Below, piece after piece: positions 7,054 to 15,707 of a stretch of DNA of 35,048 nt. Both the position numbers and the translations under genes were made by a program. Every line of letters starts with the position of its first letter. Position 1 is the first letter of the stretch. The stretch covers positions 1 to 35,048 of the forward strand of contig QNFP01000013.1 of assembly GCA_003645535.1 (NCBI GenBank), given 5' to 3'. The notes under the pieces were generated by a model. That model did no database searches and was not told the DNA's origin. It saw nothing but the letters and a program-made list of their open reading frames with translations. This DNA is from Gammaproteobacteria bacterium. GTDB taxonomy: Bacteria > Pseudomonadota > Gammaproteobacteria > Pseudomonadales > Porticoccaceae.

Positions 7054-7905
7054 TCAGGGCGACCCGCTTTCAGGCACATCAACATGGGCTATTTCAATTC
7101 GCGAAGCAGTCTTATCTTTGCCTATATCCTGAATAGAACCCTTATAAGTTAAGCCAAATAATGTACGACCATCGGGGCCACCGAGCGTGCAGGCTACTGG
7201 AAAGCGATCAACTACTTTAACTCGGTGAGTTATTTCGCCACCTTCCAACACGCGAATAAAATTATCCTGATTGAATACGGCTACCCACACTGCACCTTCA
7301 GCATCCAGGCAAATTCCGTCAGGCGCAGAGTCATCCAGATCAGCCCAGACGCGACGGTTCGTCAACGAGCCATCTGCCTCGATATCAAATGCACTAAGTT
7401 TTTTAGCCCAGGATTCAGCGACGATTAAGGTTTTGCCATCCGCTGTAATAACAGGCCCGTTGGGTACTGCCAGATCCCTGGCGACTTCGCTTACTGTGCC
7501 GTCTGCTGTAACCAGAACAAAGTTGGTGGGTTTAAATTGTTCTTTTTTAAATATATCGAAACCGATATTACCGATATAGGCATTGCCTTTTTTATCGACC
7601 ACCATATCGTTGATCTCGTAGGGGCATATTTCCGACAGATCGGCATGTAGTTCCAGTTTGCCATTAACCAGCTTCATCAGTTTACGGTCGTGCATGGAGA
7701 CGATTAATGGTGTGCCATCGGGTAAAAAGCCCAGACCGGATGGTTGGCCAGGTACGTCAACGACTTTTTCTCGCTTGCCATCCATACCCAGTGTGTAGAC
7801 AGTGTGACCGTGCATATCCGAAAGCCAGAGTTTATCTCCCCGCCAGCGTGGACCTTCAAGGAAAACAAAATCGTCGGCAAATACAGTGGTAGATAGTTCT
7901 TTCAT
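7054..7905 (-). CDS. SMP-30/gluconolactonase/LRE family protein
   Basis: A 283-residue six-bladed beta-propeller of the SGL family, whose members hydrolyse sugar or other lactones with one divalent metal. The expected metal ligands are Glu17 (LEGPRW), Asn99 (EINDMVVD), Asn149 (VPNGP) and Asp196 (APDGICLD). No signal peptide is visible, so the protein is cytoplasmic. GGAG precedes the ATG at 7905. It is divergent from a Zn-dependent alcohol dehydrogenase, a pairing that would suit alcohol/aldehyde to lactone metabolism, but this is inference. The true substrate cannot be read from sequence. Confidence 0.88.
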   Translation of the reverse strand: MKELSTTVFADDFVFLEGPRWRGDKLWLSDMHGHTVYTLGMDGKREKVVDVPGQPSGLGFLPDGTPLIVSMHDRKLMKLVNGKLELHADLSEICPYEINDMVVDKKGNAYIGNIGFDIFKKEQFKPTNFVLVTADGTVSEVARDLAVPNGPVITADGKTLIVAESWAKKLSAFDIEADGSLTNRRVWADLDDSAPDGICLDAEGAVWVAVFNQDNFIRVLEGGEITHRVKVVDRFPVACTLGGPDGRTLFGLTYKGSIQDIGKDKTASRIEIAHVDVPESGSP

Positions 7906-8127
7906 GGGATCTCCAGTTTTATTGGTATTTTGTTGTGCTTTAGATATGTATAGAAAGCTTGATGAAATTAAGATGATGCAGACAGGGTAGCATCAACTTG
8001 CTAAATCGTCCTGGTATGCACGGGAAAAACTAATCATAGTTGATGGCATATCTCAACATCATTGGTAGTGGTAAACTGCCGGCCAGTTTTGCGAAGCCCA
8101 TATTGATAAACGACTGGAGAGGTCTAA

Positions 8128-9222
8128 ATGAAAACAATGAAGGCAGTGGTAGCACGTGGATTGAATGACTATGCGGTGGAAGAAGTCACCCTGGATCCGC
8201 CCAAGGCCGATGAAGTATTAGTGAAAATAAAGGCTACAGGCATCTGCCATTCTGACCTGTCAGTCATTAACGGTACGATTCCGGTTGCTTTCCCAATGGT
8301 GCTCGGCCATGAAGGCGCGGGTGTGGTTGAGGAAGTTGGCGCCAATGTCACCAATGTTGCCCCCGGCGATCACGTAACTATGAGCTTTGTACCTAACTGT
8401 GGCGACTGTTATCACTGCCTGCGCAGCGAACCTTATCTGTGTTTAAAAAGCACGCCGGACGGCAAAATGATGGATGGCACCAATCGTGTGCACAAAGATG
8501 GCGAAGATATTAATGTTATGCAATTTCTTGGCAACATGGCTGAATACTCGGTGGTGCCATCTATGTGTCTGGTTAAAATAGATGATGACATTGATATGAA
8601 AGCCGCTGCCCTGGTGGGTTGCGGCGTTACTACTGGTGTTGGCGCTGCATTGAAAACTGCCGAGGTTAAACCCGGTAGTACGGTAGCGGTATTTGGTGCC
8701 GGCGGGGTTGGGCTATCTATAATCCAGGGTGCACGCATCGCCGGTGCGGCAAAGATTATTGCGGTCGACCTGTCTGATGACAAACTGGCTATGGCTAAGG
8801 AATTGGGTGCCACTGACGTGATCAATGCCAGTAGTGATACTGTCAAGGAAATCATGGCGATGACCGGTGGTATCGGAGTCGATTATGGCTTCGAAGCTAT
8901 CGGCATTCCGGCCGTCGTTGATCAGGCCCAGAAAGCAACCCGCCGTGGCGGTACGATGACGGTAGTTGGTGTCGGTAAACTTGATCAGAAACTGGAGCTC
9001 AACGCACTGATGTTTCCACTTACGTCAAAAACCATTAAAGGCTCAATGTACGGTGGTGCCGAATTCAAAGTTGATTTTCCTAAATACCTTGAATTGTATA
9101 AGCAAGGCAAGCTGGATCTCGATCGTATGGTGACGCAGACCTATTCAATCGATGAGGCAGTGCAGGCCTTCGAAGACCTTGAAGCGGGCAAGAACGCCCG
9201 TGGCGTTATTGTTTACGACTAA
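8128..9222 (+). CDS. zinc-dependent alcohol dehydrogenase (MDR family)
   Basis: A 364-residue medium-chain dehydrogenase oxidising an alcohol with NAD(P). Catalytic zinc ligands are Cys40 (GICHSD), His61/Glu62 (GHEGAG) and Cys165; the structural zinc lobe has Cys91, Cys94, Cys97 and Cys105. The nucleotide-binding motif is VFGAGGVGL (188-196), followed by AVDLS, where Asp favours NAD. It is closest in layout to the class III/AdhC-like branch. A strong GGAGAGG ribosome site precedes the ATG and a terminator follows. The real substrate is unknown; formaldehyde-glutathione adduct is one option, given the methanethiol oxidase locus next door. Confidence 0.9.
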   Translation: MKTMKAVVARGLNDYAVEEVTLDPPKADEVLVKIKATGICHSDLSVINGTIPVAFPMVLGHEGAGVVEEVGANVTNVAPGDHVTMSFVPNCGDCYHCLRSEPYLCLKSTPDGKMMDGTNRVHKDGEDINVMQFLGNMAEYSVVPSMCLVKIDDDIDMKAAALVGCGVTTGVGAALKTAEVKPGSTVAVFGAGGVGLSIIQGARIAGAAKIIAVDLSDDKLAMAKELGATDVINASSDTVKEIMAMTGGIGVDYGFEAIGIPAVVDQAQKATRRGGTMTVVGVGKLDQKLELNALMFPLTSKTIKGSMYGGAEFKVDFPKYLELYKQGKLDLDRMVTQTYSIDEAVQAFEDLEAGKNARGVIVYD

Positions 9223-9244
9223 AATTTCGGTCTTATTGTTGATC

Positions 9245-9278
9245 AAAAAAACCCGGCGCAAAACTGCCGGGTTTTCTT
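9245..9278. terminator. bidirectional intrinsic terminator
   Basis: Stem ACCCGGC / GCCGGGT (9251-9257 and 9266-9272, 8-nt loop) has TTTTCTTT on the plus side and seven A on the left side, giving a T-run on the minus strand. It separates the ADH gene from the convergent SCO-MauG fusion gene. Confidence 0.88.
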
Positions 9279-9352
9279 TATAAGAGAAGCCCTATACACA
9301 CTGGAGCAATAGCCAGTGAATCTGCAGTTTGTAACAAAAGTCAGGGTGCTTG

Positions 9353-9388
9353 TTATTCTGGATCACCAGTTTATTCGGGATCACCAAT
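9353..9388. repeat. 18-bp duplication across a stop codon
   Basis: Two 18-bp units (9353-9370 and 9371-9388) match at all but two or so positions. On the minus strand the gene ends GDPE-stop, and the second unit reads GDPE-stop again in the same frame directly after the stop. Confidence 0.85.
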
Positions 9389-11341
9389 GCTTGCTTGCAT
9401 AGTATCCGCGACAAGTGCAGCTACATTTGAACCGGTCAGGGACTCCATAAATCTTACCAAATTTATTTTTTCCTTTTTGCTAAGTTTGAGTGGGTGAATG
9501 CGCGGATCCTGATTGTCATTGGGAAAACCGCCTCGGTTATAGAATTCGACTACATCTTCCAGCGTGGTCAGGGAGCCATCGTGCATATAGGGTGCGGTAA
9601 GCGCAATATTGCGCAGGCTTGGGGTACGATATTTCCATCGATCCTGGGGAGACTGGGTGATTTCGTAAAGACCGAGATCATTTTGTCTGGGTCCAGAAAC
9701 TGAAGCAATAATGCTGTTGTTCACCTCGACAAACTGCCCAGGTGCGATCTGCACTCTGGTCGTAAGTGATGTGGTGGTAAGCGGAGAGGCCTGCATAGCC
9801 GTCTGGTATCCTAAACCCGTATTATGTAAGCCACTGTCGGTGAAGAGGGCATACTCTTCACTAACGAGATGGCAGCTGCTGCAGCCACCCTTACCCACAA
9901 ATAGTTCAAAGCCAGCGCGGGCCCCAGGATTAAGTGCATTATTTTGTTTGCCAAAGTACCACTGATCAAAGGATGAGTCAGCGGAAGTTAAAGTCCTTTG
10001 ATAGCTCGCCAACGCCATACCGACAGTTTCCATAGTTGCTGAACTTTGATATGCCGCTTCGAAAAGACCCTTATAGTCAGCAAGCAAATTTAGTTTCCGG
10101 ATAACAAAACCGACCGAGGGATTGGCCATTTCGTTAGGCGCCAGAAGTGGTCCCCAAACCTGTTGTTCCAGAGCGTACTCACGCCCGTCATGGAATAGCC
10201 GTTCTAAATAAGCGACATTGTAGAGAGTCGGAGCATTGCGGCGAACGCTACTGCCTTCGATACCTACAGCCGTGGCCATCTGATTGTTGGTAAAACCCTG
10301 TTCTGGCACATGACACATGGCACACGACATAGTGTTGTTGAGCGACAGTCGTCGATCGAAAAATAGTTTTTGTCCGAGATTGATAGCCGCCGCCGTTATT
10401 GGATTTTTATCAGGTACTGGCGGCGGGGGCAAACCTAAAAGCGACTTGCCAGACCAGCGTGATATGGAAGGGGAGGCATTACTGCTAGTTAAATCTGCTT
10501 TGTCCTGATCGGCGGCTTTTGTATTCGTTAGCGAAGCGGAGCTTGCTGCGTCTTCTATCTGTACCGTCTTGATATCACTGATCAGCGTATCTGCATGAAG
10601 ATAAGAGGTGCTATAAATATTACGTATTTTTTGATCCCGGTCGATTAAAAAAACTCGCAGAATATGGGAAAACCGCCCCGCGTCCTTGCCGTCTTTATCG
10701 AATACTTTTGAAACTGTCTGGGCATAATCATTAAGAATTGGTTGCAGGGTATCATCGCCACTGGTGGTCAGGAATTGCCAGTCAAGCGTGTCGCTTTGAA
10801 AACCTTTCCCATAGCGCTGCATAACCTCGGGTGTGTCATGTTGAGGGTCGAAGCTTATAGTGATCATGCGCAACGTAGTTGTAAGGTTGTGTTGTTCAGC
10901 AATCCTTCGCTTGATTTTGTGGAGTACCGCTGTCGCTAATGGACAACCATTGATGTCGTCGCAAGTAGCGTAGATGAAACTTAATAACACGATATGCCCA
11001 TCAAACAGATCGTGAAGTTTCAGCGATTCTCCATCTGTATTGATTACTTCGCCATCCGCTGCGTCGCCAAGAACTGGCAACGTATAGGTGTTAGGATCAG
11101 GTGCGGGGAACTCCAGGGATCGGTAACCGGGCGCCAGAATTTGAGCATCGGCATACGCAGTCTCGGAGCAGAGCAGCAGCACTGCTGTGCACAGCGCCAT
11201 TAAACCAGGGATTATTGAACCAAAAACTATTAAGCCAGATACGACTGAACCAGGTGCTACTGCAGCACGTACAGGCTCGCCAAAAATTACCGCGACGGTC
11301 TTGCTGTGGCGAACGCGTTCCAAACTCCAGCTTGCTATCAT
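9371..11341 (-). CDS. SCO1/SenC – di-haem cytochrome c peroxidase (MauG-like) fusion
   Basis: One 656-residue frame with two domains. Residues about 80-265 are SCO/SenC-like: VLLSFIYATCDDINGC has Cys127 and Cys133 (CX5C rather than the usual CX3C), and FSHILRVFLIDRD holds the SCO histidine (226). A Ser/Ala-rich linker and a PPPPVP stretch (266-310) lead to a cytochrome c peroxidase/MauG domain with haem motifs CAMCH (340-344) and CSSCH (487-491). The protein should be exported to the periplasm; the hydrophobic leader (about 28-64, ending AYADA) contains a pentapeptide repeat. The start is uncertain: ATG at 11341 or ATG at 11200. It lies 35-100 bp downstream of mtoX. SCO would deliver copper and MauG would carry out haem-dependent oxidation for MtoX maturation; that role is inferred from known mtoX loci. 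Confidence 0.85.
   Translation of the reverse strand: MIASWSLERVRHSKTVAVIFGEPVRAAVAPGSVVSGLIVFGSIIPGLMALCTAVLLLCSETAYADAQILAPGYRSLEFPAPDPNTYTLPVLGDAADGEVINTDGESLKLHDLFDGHIVLLSFIYATCDDINGCPLATAVLHKIKRRIAEQHNLTTTLRMITISFDPQHDTPEVMQRYGKGFQSDTLDWQFLTTSGDDTLQPILNDYAQTVSKVFDKDGKDAGRFSHILRVFLIDRDQKIRNIYSTSYLHADTLISDIKTVQIEDAASSASLTNTKAADQDKADLTSSNASPSISRWSGKSLLGLPPPPVPDKNPITAAAINLGQKLFFDRRLSLNNTMSCAMCHVPEQGFTNNQMATAVGIEGSSVRRNAPTLYNVAYLERLFHDGREYALEQQVWGPLLAPNEMANPSVGFVIRKLNLLADYKGLFEAAYQSSATMETVGMALASYQRTLTSADSSFDQWYFGKQNNALNPGARAGFELFVGKGGCSSCHLVSEEYALFTDSGLHNTGLGYQTAMQASPLTTTSLTTRVQIAPGQFVEVNNSIIASVSGPRQNDLGLYEITQSPQDRWKYRTPSLRNIALTAPYMHDGSLTTLEDVVEFYNRGGFPNDNQDPRIHPLKLSKKEKINLVRFMESLTGSNVAALVADTMQASIGDPE
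11199..11273. repeat. 15-bp degenerate tandem repeat coding for pentapeptides
   Basis: Units start at 11199, 11214, 11229, 11244 and (weak) 11259; the conserved core on the plus strand is ATTRANCCAG. If translated in the fusion gene they give VAPGS, VVSGL, IVFGS, IIPGL (residues 28-47) just before Met48. Confidence 0.75.
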
Positions 11342-11432
11342 TTATCGTGGCCTGAAATTCGCGACTTACTGTATGTTTTATGTCCAGCGTGTCGCTAGTA
11401 GGGCCGCCACTATCCCGCAGTTGGCCGGAGAA

Positions 11433-12797
11433 TTAATTTTTCACCAGCGATGCTGAATGGTCATCCGATGTTTGTGCTGTATAAAGTGAATAAGCTCCGA
11501 AACGCATCTGATGTGCTCGCCCAAGCTTTGCGGCAATGAAATCAATGGCGAACTGCTGTTTTAACTCTTTGCCATCCCAGCTGTAAAGCTTGAGGAACTG
11601 ATCGTTGTCCTCGCCTTTTTTATCCCAGTTTGCCAACAACGAAGTTGTATAGTAAAGCCGCTTGCCATCCCAGCTCGATGAAACCATGTTTACCTGCGCA
11701 CCGATTTGTTTTTCGTAGGTTTGTATCGGTTTGTGGGGATCAGAAATATCGAAGCCGCGGGTCTTGCCATCCATAAAGGTATTCACCCAAAGCATATTGT
11801 CATCGCTTTGTATGGATATATCTACCGGCAGGGGAATCTTTGCCGGGTCGCCAATGTCGGCAACTTCCTTCGCCTGCCACTCACCAGCCTTGTCTTCATA
11901 AATCAGCCAGATTTTTGAAGTAAGAGCGGTAGTCGTGAAGCAATAGTGGTTGTCGGCACCCAGGGCGCAACGGATTTCCAGGGGCGCGCCGGGCACGTCG
12001 AGAATTTTCTTCGGTTTACGGGTATGCAAATCCCAGATTACAACAGTATTACCAAAGCGCTTCATGGCTTCGGGGTCGCTGAGCATCTTGCCAAAATCCA
12101 TCATGTAATTGGACCAGCCGGTAAACGATGAGGTGACCATGACATTACGTTCAGGCAGGGCGCGTATGTCGTAGCCGTATCCTCCAGCGTAAACTCCTGA
12201 TTTGGTGGCGCCGCGCAGATCACTATCATTGGGCATCCAGTGAGTGGTGATGTATTCGCCATTATTTGTGTACTCAACCAGGGCCGTGCGTCCGCTGTGA
12301 TCCTTATTATTGGACAGACCCGTGATCATCATTCGGCCGGGCAGGGCATAGGTGGTATGCGGTCCTACTACACCTCCGCTTTTAGATACGAAATCGGTAA
12401 TCACTTTATGGAGCGTGGGTTTGCCCGGGTTGCTATGCACGTCGAAAATAAATATCTTGTTAGTGTCCAGACCACCGGCCCACAGGTAACGGCGGTCATC
12501 AGTAAATCCAGAGTGATGTGCTTCGTTTCGCCCCCCTACGGAAAGGCTGCCGACCACCTTGCCATAATTGTCCGAGGCAGGATTGACCGCGACGGTGACC
12601 AGTTTGTCCTGCTCGTCGCCAACACCAGGCATGCCCAGAGTCCAGACATAGACAAAATCTTCCTGGCCAATAATTTTTGCCATGTAGGGCGACATACAGG
12701 TTTCGTCGGCATGAGCGCCAGAGCTAAGTGTCGCGAAAACAGTCAGCAAACTTATTCCGAGGCCAGTAAAAAAAGAGCTTGTTTTTTTATTTTTCAT
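11433..12797 (-). CDS. mtoX: methanethiol oxidase (SBP56 / selenium-binding protein family)
   Basis: SBP56-family protein expected to oxidise methanethiol to formaldehyde, sulfide and hydrogen peroxide in the periplasm, using copper. ATG at 12797 is preferred to the in-frame TTG two codons upstream; it gives a signal peptide of about 31 residues ending SGAHA. Family hallmarks seen are YVWTLG, DKLVTVAV, VGGRNEAHHSGFTDDRRYLW, LDTNKIFIFDV, GGVVGPHTTYALPGRMMI and the C-terminal GRAHQMRFG. The mature length of about 420 residues suits bacterial MtoX. The histidine-rich signatures (NEAHHSG, GPHT, GRAHQM) are likely metal sites. The next gene on the strand is the SCO–MauG fusion, repeating the mtoX-SCO-mauG association known from methanethiol-oxidising bacteria. 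Confidence 0.9.
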   Translation of the reverse strand: MKNKKTSSFFTGLGISLLTVFATLSSGAHADETCMSPYMAKIIGQEDFVYVWTLGMPGVGDEQDKLVTVAVNPASDNYGKVVGSLSVGGRNEAHHSGFTDDRRYLWAGGLDTNKIFIFDVHSNPGKPTLHKVITDFVSKSGGVVGPHTTYALPGRMMITGLSNNKDHSGRTALVEYTNNGEYITTHWMPNDSDLRGATKSGVYAGGYGYDIRALPERNVMVTSSFTGWSNYMMDFGKMLSDPEAMKRFGNTVVIWDLHTRKPKKILDVPGAPLEIRCALGADNHYCFTTTALTSKIWLIYEDKAGEWQAKEVADIGDPAKIPLPVDISIQSDDNMLWVNTFMDGKTRGFDISDPHKPIQTYEKQIGAQVNMVSSSWDGKRLYYTTSLLANWDKKGEDNDQFLKLYSWDGKELKQQFAIDFIAAKLGRAHQMRFGAYSLYTAQTSDDHSASLVKN

Positions 12798-13210
12798 AAT
12801 CAACCCACTTTAAAATTCTGAGAGTTTAAATACTCGCTGTTTGCTGTGAATAAGAAGCACAATAGCGCCCACGCCAACAACGTCTTCGAAATCCGCAGCC
12901 AGACTGGAAGGGGGCTATTTGTTTGCTGTTATTACCTGCTCCTGTTACCGACTTTCTTTGTCATGTGGTTTACACTAACACGCTGATTGCCGCAAAGTAA
13001 TATTATTTATAGCACAGGATGATATTGGCGCCACCATACCAGTGGTATCTTGATTATGGATTATGGATTATTGGTAATAAGCCCAACTGTCGGGAGCCTG
13101 GATAAATTACGATCTGCCATGCATCCAGGCAACTTTGGGGAACAGGGCAATAGTTATTTGAATGGACAAAAATGTAATCCGCAAAAATTGACAACTGACG
13201 AGGAGATACC
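12798..13210. other. divergent control region between mtoX and the SDR gene
   Basis: 413 bp without a convincing gene. Visible elements: a 13-bp palindrome ATACCA-G-TGGTAT (13036-13048), three 7-bp copies of GATTATG/T (13052-13072) and an inverted repeat CCTGGAT / ATCCAGG (13097-13103 and 13123-13129). Promoters for both genes are expected here, but no hexamer pair was good enough to assign. Confidence 0.5.
13036..13048. promoter_or_regulatory. candidate operator palindrome
   Basis: ATACCA-G-TGGTAT is a perfect 6-bp inverted repeat around one base, about 160 bp before the SDR start and 240 bp before mtoX. The regulator is unknown. Confidence 0.35.
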
Positions 13211-13960
13211 ATGAATAGAGGACATGCACTTATTACTGGCGCAATCGGCGGTCTTGGCACCGCTATGACTAAAAAACTGATAGCGCAGGGAATCCCGGTG
13301 ATCGGTTGTGATCGCAAAGCTGACCAACTAGATGGGTGGCGAGAACGCGAACTCAACGAAGAACAAAGCAAAATGGTAACTTTGTTTCCCCTTGATGTTA
13401 CTAAAGAAGAACACGTCGATGCGGTAGCCACTGAGTTAGGAGAAAGAAATATCCATATTGCCTATCTTATCAATAACGCCGGCATTCAGGGCCCGGGTAA
13501 AGTCTGGGAGCAAGATACCAAAACATGGGATCGTGTCGTTAAGGTTAATATGTACGGTACCTTTTTCCTGTCCCGCGCGTTTTCAAAGCAAATGGTCGAA
13601 GCTGGTTTTGGCCGCATACTTAATTTTTCTTCCGGCGCTGCCTATAATCCGCCACGGGAATGGGGCAGCTACGCGGCAGCGAAGGCGGGTGTCCTCGGAT
13701 ATACACGTTCGCTGGCACAGGATCTTGCCCGCTACGGTATCACCGTCAATGTTATTGTCCCTGGCCTGATTATGCATGAAGGTATACGCGGCGTAATTCC
13801 CGACAAATTTTTTGAAAATCTGGAGAAGGAAATACCGATGAGGCGCCCGGGTAGACCGGAGGAAATAGCTGAAGCTGCTGCCTTCTTTATGTCAGAAGGC
13901 TCTTCGTTTGTGACCGGGCAGACTATGCATGTTAATGGCGGTATGTATATGCCCGCCTGA
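13211..13960 (+). CDS. short-chain dehydrogenase/reductase
   Basis: A classical SDR of 249 residues. It has cofactor motif TGAIGGLG (9-16), NNAG (88-91), the catalytic Ser near 140-141, and YAAAK (Tyr154, Lys158). Asp34 in IGCDRK after the second strand favours NAD(H). The C-terminal GQTMHVNGGMYMP is typical of FabG-like SDRs. The ribosome site GAGGAG is good. It could reduce a 3-oxoacyl substrate or oxidise a secondary alcohol; the sequence does not decide. It is divergent from mtoX and convergent with the second emrB gene. Confidence 0.9.
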   Translation: MNRGHALITGAIGGLGTAMTKKLIAQGIPVIGCDRKADQLDGWRERELNEEQSKMVTLFPLDVTKEEHVDAVATELGERNIHIAYLINNAGIQGPGKVWEQDTKTWDRVVKVNMYGTFFLSRAFSKQMVEAGFGRILNFSSGAAYNPPREWGSYAAAKAGVLGYTRSLAQDLARYGITVNVIVPGLIMHEGIRGVIPDKFFENLEKEIPMRRPGRPEEIAEAAAFFMSEGSSFVTGQTMHVNGGMYMPA

Positions 13961-14060
13961 TAGTGACTTTATTGGTGCAACAGGTTTGATTTTAACAGGC
14001 GGTTACAAAACACTAGCGAGGCCGGTGGTGCATGGCGGAGTTGACCACGCTGGCTGACCT

Positions 14061-15674
14061 TCAACTACCTGCCGCAGAAGGCGGTTGCGGTTTTTTAATT
14101 AAATAAGTTAGAGCTGCACCAATCCAGAATGCTGCACCAACAAAGTAAAAAGCATCGTTATAGGCCATCACATAACTTTCCCGTCGTGCAATGGCATCAA
14201 TGGCTCTCAGTGCCTGCTCCTGGGCGAGAATGGCATCAGCACCGAGGTTGATGAAATAGCCCTGTAAGCTCTGCAATCTGTCGACGGTTAAAGGGTTATA
14301 CAGGGAAATATTCTCGACAATATGGCTGGAGTGAAATTGTTGGCGTATAGATAGAAACGTTGCCAAAAAAGCTATACCGACAGCGCCGCCCAGATTACGG
14401 GTAAGGTTATACAGACCGGATGCTGAGCCGACCTGGGCTTGCTCAATGCCTACGGTGGCGATAACAGCGAGGGGTATGGAAAGCAGAGGTTGACCAATGC
14501 CCCGGATAAAATTGGCCAGCAACAGTTGTTCGTAGGCATATTCTGCGTTCATGTTGACATTGATCATGCAACTCCAGCCAAAGACGATGCAGCCGACACA
14601 TACCAAATGTCGCGGATCAACGGTTTTCATCAGTTTTACTAGTATGGGCACCATAATTAGCTGGGGAAAACCGAACCACATCATGGTGACTCCAGTTTGC
14701 CATGCGTTGTAATCCTGTATCTGCGCAAGATAGAGGGGCGTGATAAAAATCGTTCCATAAAGGCCCAGGCCCAGGATCACGCCAAGAATATTGGCGAGGC
14801 TGAAGTTCCAGCGCTTAAAAAGGCGGAGGTTGATAAAGGCATTGTTACCCCACAGCTGGCGGTATAGAAAAATCAGAAAACACCCACCAGCGAAGGCCGT
14901 CGCCCGAACGATAGCCTGTGATTCAAACCAGTCCAGACGGTTGCCTTCTTCAAGGATTATAATCATTGAGCCGAGGGCAATGGATAACGTAATAATGCCT
15001 GTCCAGTCGCCTGTTTTTAACAGACTGCGGTTGCCTTTGGTCTTTTCCAGGCCCCACGACAAAATTGCAAACATCAATATGGTAGGAATGATCTGCATAT
15101 AAAAAATCGACTGCCAGCCGATGGCTTCCGTCAGATAGCCACCAAGTGTCGGCCCGATACTGGGGGCCTGGGTAGCGGTGAGAGAGAACATGGCAATTCC
15201 CAGAGGCTGCTTGCTGGGCGGCAGTAAAGTCAAAATAACCGTAAAAGACAGCGCGATAAAAGAACCACCGGCAAAACCAGCAATGGTTCTAAACACCAGC
15301 ATGGATTCAAGATTCCAGGCCATAGCGCAGGCCATGGTGGCGGCCATAAACACGAGAGACGTGGTGAGTACAAAGCGCCGTAGCCCAAATACCTGGACCA
15401 GCCATCCTGTCAGCGGGATGACGATTACTTCGGCAGTTAGGTAGGCGGTGGATATAAAAGAGCCTTCATGTAGCGTTGCCGACAATGCGCCCTGGATTTC
15501 CTTCAGGGACGAGTTGGTGATCATGATGTTTAGAACGGCGATAAAGGCACCGATCACGCTGCCCCACACGGTGAACCAGGTGCGCATAGAGACGTAATCT
15601 TCGGGGAGAGTTTCCGCAGGTTCTACGGTTTCTCCTACTTCATTGTTGCCGTCTGCGGTGGTTGCATCATTCAT
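14061..15674 (-). CDS. DHA2-family multidrug MFS transporter (EmrB-like), copy 2
   Basis: A 537-residue inner-membrane proton-drug antiporter with the 14-span EmrB/QacA layout. DHA2 signatures include AVLNIMITNSSLKEIQGALSA at the first span, EVIVIPLTGWLVQVFGLRR, and the motif-C-like TATQAPSIGPTLGGYL. The N-terminal ~35 residues are an acidic cytoplasmic tail. It closely resembles copy 1 at 16126-17718: both end with the same QEQALRA(I/V)DAIARRES block, so they arose by duplication. It is last in an emrA–emrB–Rieske–emrB array and probably uses the same membrane-fusion protein. Confidence 0.92.
   Translation of the reverse strand: MNDATTADGNNEVGETVEPAETLPEDYVSMRTWFTVWGSVIGAFIAVLNIMITNSSLKEIQGALSATLHEGSFISTAYLTAEVIVIPLTGWLVQVFGLRRFVLTTSLVFMAATMACAMAWNLESMLVFRTIAGFAGGSFIALSFTVILTLLPPSKQPLGIAMFSLTATQAPSIGPTLGGYLTEAIGWQSIFYMQIIPTILMFAILSWGLEKTKGNRSLLKTGDWTGIITLSIALGSMIIILEEGNRLDWFESQAIVRATAFAGGCFLIFLYRQLWGNNAFINLRLFKRWNFSLANILGVILGLGLYGTIFITPLYLAQIQDYNAWQTGVTMMWFGFPQLIMVPILVKLMKTVDPRHLVCVGCIVFGWSCMINVNMNAEYAYEQLLLANFIRGIGQPLLSIPLAVIATVGIEQAQVGSASGLYNLTRNLGGAVGIAFLATFLSIRQQFHSSHIVENISLYNPLTVDRLQSLQGYFINLGADAILAQEQALRAIDAIARRESYVMAYNDAFYFVGAAFWIGAALTYLIKKPQPPSAAGS
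14072..14096 (+). terminator. intrinsic terminator of the SDR gene
   Basis: CCGCA / TGCGG stem (14072-14076, 14086-14090) followed by TTTTTTAATT. It lies inside the 3' coding end of the convergent emrB-like gene. Confidence 0.5.
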
Positions 15675-15707
15675 TTCTAATTTGGTCGTTTAGTTAATCT
15701 GCTCGGC

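Noticed and set aside
8433-8855. 140-residue minus-strand frame in the ADH gene
   Set aside because: Shadow of the ADH coding frame; low-complexity Ala/Pro/Ser composition.
9251-9272. Considered as a palindromic operator
   Set aside because: GC-rich stem with T-runs on both strands between convergent genes fits a bidirectional terminator.
12240-12821. 193-residue plus-strand frame antisense to mtoX
   Set aside because: No ribosome site, no domain pattern; mtoX on the other strand is clearly coding.
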